This document shows, piece by piece, positions 15,738 to 23,112 of a stretch of DNA of 64,000 nt; position 1 is the first letter of the stretch, and every line of letters begins with the position of its first letter. The stretch is taken from contig NZ_QHKZ01000008.1 of NCBI RefSeq assembly GCF_003194585.1, forward strand, positions 112,436-176,435, in the 5' to 3' direction. Under the pieces are notes generated by a model, which saw only the letters and a list, made by a program, of their open reading frames with translations, had not been told where the DNA came from and did no database searches. This stretch comes from Nocardioides daejeonensis (GTDB taxonomy: Bacteria; Actinomycetota; Actinomycetes; Propionibacteriales; Nocardioidaceae). A program made the position numbers and the translations under genes.

Positions 15738-16468
15738 GTCAGCGTGTCGTCGTCATCACCGGCGGCAGCCGGGGCCTGGGCGCCGGTCTGGTCGCCTCCT
15801 ACCTGGAGTCCGGCGACCTGGTCGCCACCTGCTCGCGCAGCATCACCCCCGAGGTCGAGGCGTGGCTGGCCGATCCCGAGCTTGCCGGGCGGGTGCTCTT
15901 CGAGCCTGCCGACCTGGCGCGCCGCGAGGACGCAGATCGTTTCGTCAAGCGGGTTGTCGAGGAGTGGGGACGGGTCGACGTCCTGATCAACAACGCCGGC
16001 GTGGCGCGCGACGGCATCCTCGGCATGTTCTCCGACGACGACATCGACACCGTCATCGATCTCAACATCAAGGGCACGCTCTACGTCACCCGCGCCGTCA
16101 GCCGCCGGATGCTGGCCCGGCGCAGCGGCACGATCGTCAACATCTCCTCGGTAGTGGGGCGCTCCGGCTACCGCGGCCTTGCCGCCTACAGCGCCTCGAA
16201 GGCCGCGCTCGACGGGATGACCCGTGCGCTGGCCCGCGAGCTCGGCTCCCGTGGCATCACCGTCAACGCCATCGCCTCGGGCTACCTGCGCACCGAGATG
16301 AGCCACGGACTCGACGAGGAGCAGCTCCAGCAGATCGTGCGGCGTACGCCGTCGGGCCGGCTGGGGGAGCCCGACGACATCGCCCGCGCCTGCCAGTTCC
16401 TCACCGACCCGCGCAACACCTATGTCACGGGCACGGTGATGGTGGTCGACGGGGGGCTCACCGGATGA
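15734..16468 (+). CDS. short-chain dehydrogenase/reductase (3-oxoacyl-ACP reductase-like)
   Basis: 244 residues, FabG size. The cofactor motif is TGGSRGLGAGL, the structural motif is INNAGVARDG, and the active site is Ser in NISSVVGRSG with Tyr-x3-Lys in AAYSASKAAL. The end (YVTGTVMVVDGGLTG) is typical of FabG. The ATG overlaps the ligase stop (ATGA). With an ACP and a ligase adjacent, the likely substrate is an ACP-bound 3-oxoacyl group reduced to a 3-hydroxyacyl group. No ketosynthase or dehydratase is present, so full chain elongation is not encoded here. Confidence 0.85.
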   Translation: MSQRVVVITGGSRGLGAGLVASYLESGDLVATCSRSITPEVEAWLADPELAGRVLFEPADLARREDADRFVKRVVEEWGRVDVLINNAGVARDGILGMFSDDDIDTVIDLNIKGTLYVTRAVSRRMLARRSGTIVNISSVVGRSGYRGLAAYSASKAALDGMTRALARELGSRGITVNAIASGYLRTEMSHGLDEEQLQQIVRRTPSGRLGEPDDIARACQFLTDPRNTYVTGTVMVVDGGLTG

Positions 16469-17295
16469 CGCAGCAGATGCCGTTGCGGGTGCTGGTGAAG
16501 GGCGCCTCGACGGTCAACTGGACTTCGTGGATGGGCGGTCCACGCACCGACTTCACCTTCCCCCGGGTCATCGAGGAGCAGTTGCTCGCCGACGGTCGGG
16601 CCTGCGAGGTGCAGACGATCTCGATGACCTCGGAGAAGACGTCGACGATCCTGGGCACCTGGCAACGGGAGATCCTCGGCTTCTCGCCGGACGCGATCGT
16701 GCTGCTCTACGGGCACTACGAGACGATCCACCTCTTCCTGCCGCGCTGGTTGGAGCGGCACGCCAACAGCCTCAAGGCGAAGCCGCGCTGGTGGTCGCAG
16801 CTCTACCGCGAGAAGGTGCTGCGGCCGGTCTGGATGGTCCTCGCCCGACTCCAGGCGAGGCTCGACACGGTGCTCGACCCGACGATCCGGCGCAACCGCC
16901 CCAAGCACGTGGCCGCCGATCTGCGGGCCTACATCGAGCACGTGCAGAAGGTCGGCTCGCCGCTCGTCTTCTGTCTGGAGCTGCTGCCCCCGACCAGTCG
17001 CTACCAGAGCTGGTTCCCGGGCATGGAGGCCCGGATGGAGGTCATGAACACCGCGATCCGCGAGATGGTCGAGGAGGTGGGCCTCGACAACGTCCGCTAC
17101 CTGCGGGTGCGTCCGCTCGTCGATGCTGCTGCCGGTGGCGACCTCGAGATCGCCACGCCCGACGGCTTCCACTACTCGCCGGCGATGCACCGGGCTGTGG
17201 GCGAGGCCCTGGCCACCCGGATCCGAGACTGGGCCGAGACCCAGCCGCACCTGCAGCATGCCCGGGTGACCCCGGGTGGAAGGGAAGTCCAGTGA
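16465..17295 (+). CDS. SGNH/GDSL-like hydrolase or acyltransferase
   Basis: 276 residues. The block-I position reads VKGASTVNWTSW, in place of the usual GDS motif. The middle IVLLYGHYETIH resembles the block-III region, and the catalytic Asp-x-x-His is visible as PDGFHYSP near the C-terminus. There is no signal peptide or membrane helix. SGNH proteins in glycan clusters often transfer or remove acyl groups on sugars. Placed after an ACP/ligase/reductase cassette and coupled by ATGA, it is a good candidate for moving the ACP-bound acyl group to an acceptor. The family call is moderate because block I is unusual. Confidence 0.6.
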   Translation: MTQQMPLRVLVKGASTVNWTSWMGGPRTDFTFPRVIEEQLLADGRACEVQTISMTSEKTSTILGTWQREILGFSPDAIVLLYGHYETIHLFLPRWLERHANSLKAKPRWWSQLYREKVLRPVWMVLARLQARLDTVLDPTIRRNRPKHVAADLRAYIEHVQKVGSPLVFCLELLPPTSRYQSWFPGMEARMEVMNTAIREMVEEVGLDNVRYLRVRPLVDAAAGGDLEIATPDGFHYSPAMHRAVGEALATRIRDWAETQPHLQHARVTPGGREVQ

Positions 17296-18269
17296 GCGCC
17301 AAGCAGATCGCCGCGAAGTTCCTGCCGCGCTTCGTCGTCGAGTTCCTCGACGGCCTGGTCTTCGGGTTCCGGCGTCGCCGGATCCGGATGATCCGGCGGG
17401 TCTTCGGCTGGTTCGGCTACAACATCGTGAAGGGCGACGACTACTACTCGACCCTGCCGGTGCTCGAGGAGATCGAGGCGACCCGGCAGCGGTGGGACCG
17501 GCCGAGCGAGCTGACCGGGCTGAGTGTCGACGTACCGGCGCTGCGGGAGCGGCTCGATCGCCTCACCCGGGCGTGGGAGCGAGAGTTCCGCGAGCACGCG
17601 GGGGACTACCTGACCAACACCCGCAAGGGGTTCGGGCCCGGCTACCCGGCCTTCGATGCCCGCACGCTCTACTACACGCTGCGGGAGGAGAAGCCACGCC
17701 GCTACCTCGAGGTCGGCTCGGGTCTCTCCACCTACTACGCCTCGCTGGCTGCCGAGCGGAACGCTGCAGAGGGCTCACCCCTGACGATCACCTGCATCGA
17801 GCCGTACCCGTTCGCGGCCCTGCACACGCTGCCGGACTTCGAGCTGGTCGAGGGCTTCGTCCAGGACGTGCCGTTGGCCCGTTTCGAGGAACTGGAGGCC
17901 GGGGACGTGCTCTTCATCGACTCCTCGCACGCGCTCAAGATCGACAGCGACGTCGCCTTCCTCTTCCTCGAGGTGCTGCCGCGGATCAAGCCGGGCGTGA
18001 TCGTGCACATCCACGACGTGCACTTCCCCTGGAACGGCCCCTATCCGGCCGACACCTGGCTCTTCGGGGAGCGCTGGCCCGTCTACTGGAACGAGGCGAT
18101 GGTCGTGCAGACCTTCCTCGCTTTCAACGACGCCTTCCGCATCGAGCTCTCCACGCCGATGCTGCGGCACGCCGACGAGACGTTCCTGACCAGTCGCTTC
18201 CCCGACTACACCCCTGTCGCCAAGGACCCGAACCCGCCCTCCTCCCTCTGGCTGCGTCGAGTGGGCTGA
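17292..18269 (+). CDS. class I SAM methyltransferase-like protein
   Basis: 325 residues from a GTG overlapping the previous stop (GTGA). A basic N-terminal region rich in arginines (about residues 15-45) precedes a Rossmann-type domain. That domain has YLEVGSGLSTYYASLA (motif I), CIEPYP, DVLFIDSSHALK and VHIHDVHFPW. The IDSSH and HDVHFP parts resemble the cephalosporin hydroxylase/class I methyltransferase group common in glycan clusters. It closes the ACP cassette operon. A 22-bp repeat array begins directly after its stop codon. The acceptor is unknown. Confidence 0.72.
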   Translation: MSAKQIAAKFLPRFVVEFLDGLVFGFRRRRIRMIRRVFGWFGYNIVKGDDYYSTLPVLEEIEATRQRWDRPSELTGLSVDVPALRERLDRLTRAWEREFREHAGDYLTNTRKGFGPGYPAFDARTLYYTLREEKPRRYLEVGSGLSTYYASLAAERNAAEGSPLTITCIEPYPFAALHTLPDFELVEGFVQDVPLARFEELEAGDVLFIDSSHALKIDSDVAFLFLEVLPRIKPGVIVHIHDVHFPWNGPYPADTWLFGERWPVYWNEAMVVQTFLAFNDAFRIELSTPMLRHADETFLTSRFPDYTPVAKDPNPPSSLWLRRVG

Positions 18270-18335
18270 CCGCCGAGTTCGCGCAAATCACGCGTTGAGT
18301 TCGCGCATAGCGCAGGTCGAGTTCGCGCATATGGT
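18270..18335 (+). repeat. 22-bp tandem repeat array, three units (family A, copy 2)
   Basis: Units start at 18270, 18292 and 18314, each 22 bp with the core GAGTTCGCGCA and more drift than copy 1. The first unit starts at the base after the TGA of the methyltransferase gene. A 54-bp stretch (18336-18389) separates it from a four-unit array on the other strand that starts at the stop of gmd. Strand sense follows the gene that the array trails. Confidence 0.85.
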
Positions 18336-18389
18336 CGAGATAGCCGGTCGGAGGTACGTCGTCCCTCGGCTGTCCTGACCACTGAACGC

Positions 18390-18477
18390 GTTATTTGCGC
18401 GCACTCGACGCGTGACTTGGGCGCACTCAACGCGTTATTCGCGCGCACTCGACGCGTGACTTGCGCGCACTCGGCGC
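18390..18477 (-). repeat. 22-bp tandem repeat array, four units (family A, copy 3)
   Basis: Read on the minus strand, four 22-bp units run GCGYYGAGTGCGCSCRARTM plus two bases. They alternate between endings AAGTCAC and AATAAC. The array abuts the TAG of gmd with no intervening base. It faces copy 2 across the convergent intergenic region, so both converging genes carry the same kind of element directly after the stop. Confidence 0.88.
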
Positions 18478-19449
18478 CTAGTCGAGGAGGCGGGCGAGGT
18501 CCTCGCGGTCGGAGTCGACCATGATCCGAGCGAGGTCGAGGGCGGTGGTCTGCGCCTTCCAGCCGAGGTGGTCGTGGGCCTTGCTGGAGTCGCCGATGAG
18601 GGCATCGACCTCGGAGGGGCGCTCGAAGGACTCGTTGTAGCGCACGTGGTCCTGCCAATTCAGCCCGGCGTGGGCGAAGGCGGCCTCGCAGAAGTCTCGG
18701 ACCGTGTGGCCGACGCCGGTGGCGAGCACGTAGTCGTCGGGCTCGTCGGCCTGGAGCATCCGCCACATGCCCTCGACGTACTCGGGTGCGTAGCCCCAGT
18801 CCCGGATGGCGTCGAGGTTGCCGAGCTCGACGTGGTCCCAGATGCCGCGCTCGATCGCGGCGACCGCCTTGGTGATCTTGCGGGTCACGAAGTTCTCGCC
18901 ACGTCGGGGCGACTCGTGGTTGAAGAGGATGCCGGAGACGGCGAAGAGACCGTAGGCCTCGCGGTAGTTGACGGTGGTCCAGTGGGCCTGCAGCTTCGAG
19001 GCCCCGTACGGCGAACGGGGATGGAACTTGGAGTCCTCGTTCTGGGGTGGGGGAGTCTTCCCGAACATCTCCGAGGTGGAGGCCTGGTAGAAGCGGCAGT
19101 CCAGGCCGGCCGCGCGGATGGCCGAGAGCAGGTGCAGGGTGCCGATCGCGTTGGTGGAGGTCGTGTAGTCCGGCATGTCGAACGAGACCTTCACATGGCT
19201 CATCGCACCGAGGTTGTAGACCTCGTGGGGCTCGATGTCGCGCACCAGGTTCACCAGCGACACCCCGTCGGTCAGGTCGCCGTAGTGCAGCGAGAGCCGG
19301 GGGTCGTCACCGAGGTGGTCGATCCGGGTGCGGTTGAGCAGCGAGGCGCGTCGCACCAGGCCGTGCACCTCGTAGCCCTTCTGGAGAAGGAGCTCGGCGA
19401 GGTACGAACCGTCCTGGCCCGTGATCCCGGTGATGAACGCGCGCTTCAT
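18478..19449 (-). CDS. gmd: GDP-mannose 4,6-dehydratase
   Basis: 323 residues from ATG 19449. The NADP motif is FITGITGQDGSYLAELL, then LVRRASLLNRTRIDHL, the typical Gmd substrate loop. The active site is Thr in ASTSEMFG with Tyr-x3-Lys in SPYGASKLQAHW, and the LFNHESPRRGENFVTRKI segment is diagnostic. It makes GDP-4-keto-6-deoxymannose, precursor of fucose, rhamnose and perosamine. A GDP-fucose synthase is not recognisable in the window. It lies 34 bp downstream of ugd on the minus strand; an upstream in-frame extension to 19497 is unlikely. Confidence 0.93.
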   Translation of the reverse strand: MKRAFITGITGQDGSYLAELLLQKGYEVHGLVRRASLLNRTRIDHLGDDPRLSLHYGDLTDGVSLVNLVRDIEPHEVYNLGAMSHVKVSFDMPDYTTSTNAIGTLHLLSAIRAAGLDCRFYQASTSEMFGKTPPPQNEDSKFHPRSPYGASKLQAHWTTVNYREAYGLFAVSGILFNHESPRRGENFVTRKITKAVAAIERGIWDHVELGNLDAIRDWGYAPEYVEGMWRMLQADEPDDYVLATGVGHTVRDFCEAAFAHAGLNWQDHVRYNESFERPSEVDALIGDSSKAHDHLGWKAQTTALDLARIMVDSDREDLARLLD

Positions 19450-19483
19450 GGGGGCAAACCCTACGTGGTGGGCAGCCGTTCCC

Positions 19484-20833
19484 TCACCGCGGTGCACGAT
19501 CGACGCGGCCCACGCTCACGTAGTGCCAGCCGGCCGACGCCCACTTGTCGGGATCCAGCGCCAGGCGGCCGTCGAAGATCCGCCGCTCGGCGACGGCCCG
19601 TCCGGCCAGGTGCGGGTCCAGGGCCCGATACTCCGACCACTCGGTGAGCAGCAGCACCGCCTCGGCGCCGTCCAGGCAGGTGTCGAGGGAGTCCACGTAG
19701 GAGAGGCTCTGCGGGCCCCGCGAGCGGGCGACCGGCAGTGCTTGGGGGTCGGTGACCCGTACCTCGGCGCCGGCGGCGGCGAGTCGCGCCGCGATCTGCA
19801 GCGCGGGCGACTCCCGGATGTCGTCGCTGTCGGGTTTGAACGCCGCGCCGAGTACGGCGATGCGCCGGTCGCGCACGTCGCCGTCGAACCAGGCGGAGAC
19901 CCGCTGCACCACCTCGTCACGCTGGGCGAGGTTGATCTGCTCGACCTCGTTGATGAGACCGCTGGCCAGCGAGGCGCCGATCTCCTCGGCACGGTGTCGG
20001 AACGCTTTGATGTCCTTGGGCAGGCAGCCACCGCCGAAGCCGATGCCGGCGCCGAGGAAGCGTCGACCGATTCGGGTGTCGTGCCCGAGCGCGTCGGCCA
20101 GGTCCACCACGTCACCGCCGGTGGCGTCGCAGAGCTGCGCCATCGCGTTGATGAAGGAGATCTTCATGGCCAGGAACGAGTTCGCTGCCACCTTCACCAG
20201 TTCAGCAGTGGCCAGGTCGGTGACGACCACCTGAGTGTCGTCGAGGAGCGCGGCGTAGACCTCGTCGATCTGCTGCCGATGCCGTGCGCCCTCGGCGCCT
20301 TCCTGCAGGCCGTAGACGAGTCGGTCGGGCTGCAGGGTGTCGCGCACGGCGAAGCCCTCGCGCAGGAACTCCGGGTTCCAGACCAGGCCGAGGTCGGGCC
20401 GGCTGTCGGCCAGGTCGGCGACCAACCCGGCAGCGGTGCCGACCGGAACCGTCGACTTGCCGACGATGAGCGAGCCGGGCGCCGCGTGCTCCGCCAAGGT
20501 GGCGATCGCCGCTGCGAGGTAACTCAGGTCGGCCGCCTCGGAGTCCTCGCGCTGCGGCGTACCGACGCAGACGAAGTGGACCTGCGTGTCGGCGAGGCTC
20601 CGGGGGTCGGTGGTGAAGCGCAGTCGCCCACTGGCCAGCGTCTCCGTCAGCAGGTCATCGAGGCCCGGTTCGAAGAAGGGCGCGACCCCGGAGGAGAGGG
20701 AGGCGATGCGCTGCTCGTCGGTGTCGATCCCGATCACCTCGTGCCCCAGGTGCGCCATCGCCGCGGCATGGACGGCACCGAGGTAACCGCACCCGACCAC
20801 CGAGATCCGCACACGCGGCTGGGTGTGGGTCAT
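19484..20833 (-). CDS. ugd: UDP-glucose 6-dehydrogenase
   Basis: 449 residues, the usual length. N-terminal Rossmann motif ISVVGCGYLGAVHAAAMA, then VWNPEFLREGFA. The catalytic cysteine is in GIGFGGGCLPKDIKAF, and VAVLGAAFK-like and ESPALQIAARL segments make up the C-terminal UDP-binding domain. It oxidises UDP-glucose to UDP-glucuronate with two NAD+. The divergently placed gene at 21000 converts UDP-glucuronate to UDP-xylose, so the two share a pathway and a 166-bp intergenic control region. Confidence 0.93.
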   Translation of the reverse strand: MTHTQPRVRISVVGCGYLGAVHAAAMAHLGHEVIGIDTDEQRIASLSSGVAPFFEPGLDDLLTETLASGRLRFTTDPRSLADTQVHFVCVGTPQREDSEAADLSYLAAAIATLAEHAAPGSLIVGKSTVPVGTAAGLVADLADSRPDLGLVWNPEFLREGFAVRDTLQPDRLVYGLQEGAEGARHRQQIDEVYAALLDDTQVVVTDLATAELVKVAANSFLAMKISFINAMAQLCDATGGDVVDLADALGHDTRIGRRFLGAGIGFGGGCLPKDIKAFRHRAEEIGASLASGLINEVEQINLAQRDEVVQRVSAWFDGDVRDRRIAVLGAAFKPDSDDIRESPALQIAARLAAAGAEVRVTDPQALPVARSRGPQSLSYVDSLDTCLDGAEAVLLLTEWSEYRALDPHLAGRAVAERRIFDGRLALDPDKWASAGWHYVSVGRVDRAPR

Positions 20834-20986
20834 CCTGCGTCACCTCGTCTTTCGGGCATGCCACGGATCGGTGGCGCGACATCGACACGTCAGTAGTGCC
20901 AACGAGCCAGAAGGCAATGGGTGACGTCTCTTCGGAGTGGTTCCGTTGAACCGTCGAAGGCGCTCCCACAACCGTGTGACGTCCGC

Positions 20987-20999
20987 TAGATTGCGCCCC
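20987..20999 (+). promoter_or_regulatory. leaderless-type promoter of the UDP-xylose synthase gene
   Basis: A TAGATT -10 hexamer (20987-20992) is followed by 7 bp and then the GTG start, so transcription should begin at or next to the start codon. No ribosome site precedes the GTG. The same TANNNT-N6/7-start arrangement recurs at several genes in this window. Confidence 0.6.
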
Positions 21000-21974
21000 G
21001 TGGTCACCGAAGCTGCCCCTGCGGCATCCTCCTCAACGCCCAAGCGCATCCTGGTCACCGGCGGCGCCGGCTTCATCGGATCGCACCTGACGCAGCGGCT
21101 GCTCGACATGGGCCATGACGTCCTGGTCGCCGACAACTTCTACTCCAGCACCCGCAGCAACCTCTACGAGTTGATGGGGCAGCCGCGCTTCGAGCTGCTG
21201 CGCCACGACGTGACGTTCCCGCTCTACGTCGAGGTCGACGAGATCTATCACCTCGCCTGCCCGGCGTCGCCGATCTTCTATCAGCGCGACCCGGTGCAGA
21301 CCACGAAGACCTGCGTGCACGGCTCCATCAACATGCTGGGTCTCGCCAAGCGCACCGGGGCGAAGATCCTGCTCGCCTCCACCTCCGAGGTGTACGGCGA
21401 CCCCGAGGTGCACCCGCAGCGTGAGGACTACTGGGGCAATGTGAACCCGATCGGGATCCGTTCCTGCTACGACGAGGGCAAGCGTGCTGCGGAGACGCTC
21501 TTCTTCGACTACTACCGCCAGCACCAGCTGCCGATCAAGGTGGCGCGGATCTTCAACACCTACGGTCCGCGGATGCTTGCCGACGACGGCCGAGTGGTCT
21601 CGAACTTCGTCGTCCAGGCGCTCCGCGGCGAGCCGCTCACCGTCTTCGGAGACGGCAGCCAGACGCGATCGTTCTGCTACGTCGACGACCTGGTCAGCGG
21701 CCTCATCAGCCTGATGGGCACCGGTCCGGAGGTCACCGGTCCGGTGAATCTCGGCAACCCGGGGGAGTTCACGATGCTGGAGCTCGCTGAGAAGGTGCTC
21801 GCTCTCGTCGACACCGGCAGCGAGCTGAAGCACCTGCCGTTGCCGGCCGACGACCCGACCCGGCGGCGGCCCGACATCGGCCTGGCGCAGGAGCTCCTCG
21901 ACTGGACGCCGCAGATCCCGCTGGACGAGGGCCTGCGCAAGACGGTCGACTACTTCCGCGAGGTCGTCGGCTGA
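21000..21974 (+). CDS. UDP-glucuronate decarboxylase (UDP-xylose synthase)
   Basis: 324 residues from GTG 21000, chosen for the leaderless -10 box just upstream. The NAD motif is ILVTGGAGFIGSHLTQRLL. The UXS-typical segments ADNFYSSTRSNL, YHLACPASPIFYQ and the active-site CYDEGKRAAETLFFDY are all present, as is RIFNTYGPRM. It turns UDP-glucuronate into UDP-xylose in the cytosol. It starts a plus-strand operon of glycosyltransferase, sulfotransferase-acyltransferase, acyltransferase and flippase. It overlaps the next gene by one base (TGATG). Confidence 0.92.
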   Translation: MVTEAAPAASSSTPKRILVTGGAGFIGSHLTQRLLDMGHDVLVADNFYSSTRSNLYELMGQPRFELLRHDVTFPLYVEVDEIYHLACPASPIFYQRDPVQTTKTCVHGSINMLGLAKRTGAKILLASTSEVYGDPEVHPQREDYWGNVNPIGIRSCYDEGKRAAETLFFDYYRQHQLPIKVARIFNTYGPRMLADDGRVVSNFVVQALRGEPLTVFGDGSQTRSFCYVDDLVSGLISLMGTGPEVTGPVNLGNPGEFTMLELAEKVLALVDTGSELKHLPLPADDPTRRRPDIGLAQELLDWTPQIPLDEGLRKTVDYFREVVG

Positions 21975-23056
21975 TGCGCTACTACCTCGCCTGGCAGTAC
22001 ATCACCGGCTACTCCACCTCCGGCATGCACGCGCTGGTCGCCCAGGGACATGACGTGAAGCTGATGTACCAGGAGGCGCTGGTGCATGCGCCGTTCCTGG
22101 CGCCGTTCGACGATGCCGAGCTCACCGAGGGGCTCGACGCGGTCGGGTGGTCCGGGCAGCCCGACGAGGAGCTGCTGTTGCGGGAGCTCGACGAGTTCCA
22201 GCCCGACGTGCTCATCGTGAACTCCTGGCACATTCCGGCCTACATGAAGGCGGCCCGCAAGTGGCGCGGTCGCGCGCTGCGGATCGTCGTGATGGACCAC
22301 CAATGGTTGGGTACGCCGAAGCAGTGGCTGGGGCGCGTCACCCGTCAGCTCTTCATCCAACCGGCCTTCGACGCCGCGTTCATGCCGGGCGACGAGCAGG
22401 CGGTCTTCGCCCGGCACCTCGGGTTCAAGCAGCACGAGATCATCACCAGCCTCTACACCTGCGACGACCCGTTCTTCACCGGCCCGCAGGCCGAGCCCAA
22501 GAACTCGTTCCTCTTCACCGGGCGGCTCGTCGACGTCAAGGGTGTCGACGTACTCGCTGAGGCCTACCGCTCCTACCGCGCGTCGACCGACGACCCGTGG
22601 CCGCTCGTGGTCGCCGGCATGGGGCCGATGGAGGAGGAACTGAAGGCTATCGAGGGTGTCGAACTGCTCGGCTTCGTCTCGCCGAAGGACCTTCCGAAGG
22701 TGATGGCGGAGTCCGGCTGCCTGGTCCTGCCGAGTCGCTTCGAGCCCTGGGGCGTGGTGCTCCAGGAGGCTGCTGCCTCGGGGCAGGCGGTCATTTGCAC
22801 CAGCACCTGCGGCGGCGCCTCCCGATTGGTGCTCGACGGCTACAACGGGCGTGTCGTCACGCCGGACCGCCCGGCCGAGCTCGCTGCCGCCATGGCGTGG
22901 GTGGCCGGTGCCGATGCGGAGCATCGGCGCGCGATGAGCGAGCGCAGCACCGAGCTGGCCCGGCAGTACACGCCCACGCGTTGGGCCGAGCACCTCACCG
23001 ACCGGTGCCACGAGCTGCTGCCGGAGAAGGTGACCGGACGCGCCCGGCGTCGTTGA
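21974..23056 (+). CDS. glycosyltransferase family 4-like
   Basis: 360 residues with the GT-B C-terminal half: FLFTGRLVDVKGVDVLAEAY, then VVAGMGPMEEEL, LLGFVSPKDLPKVM, and the EX7E-type VLPSRFEPWGVVLQEAAASG. These are donor-binding features of GT4 retaining enzymes. Which sugar is used is unknown; UDP-xylose or UDP-glucuronate is plausible from the neighbours. It starts inside the stop of the UXS gene and is followed after 56 bp by the sulfotransferase fusion gene. Confidence 0.87.
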   Translation: MRYYLAWQYITGYSTSGMHALVAQGHDVKLMYQEALVHAPFLAPFDDAELTEGLDAVGWSGQPDEELLLRELDEFQPDVLIVNSWHIPAYMKAARKWRGRALRIVVMDHQWLGTPKQWLGRVTRQLFIQPAFDAAFMPGDEQAVFARHLGFKQHEIITSLYTCDDPFFTGPQAEPKNSFLFTGRLVDVKGVDVLAEAYRSYRASTDDPWPLVVAGMGPMEEELKAIEGVELLGFVSPKDLPKVMAESGCLVLPSRFEPWGVVLQEAAASGQAVICTSTCGGASRLVLDGYNGRVVTPDRPAELAAAMAWVAGADAEHRRAMSERSTELARQYTPTRWAEHLTDRCHELLPEKVTGRARRR

Positions 23057-23112
23057 ACCGTTCCCACCCGCCGAACCGTCACGTCACCGAACTGATGGGA
23101 GAGGAGCCGCGC

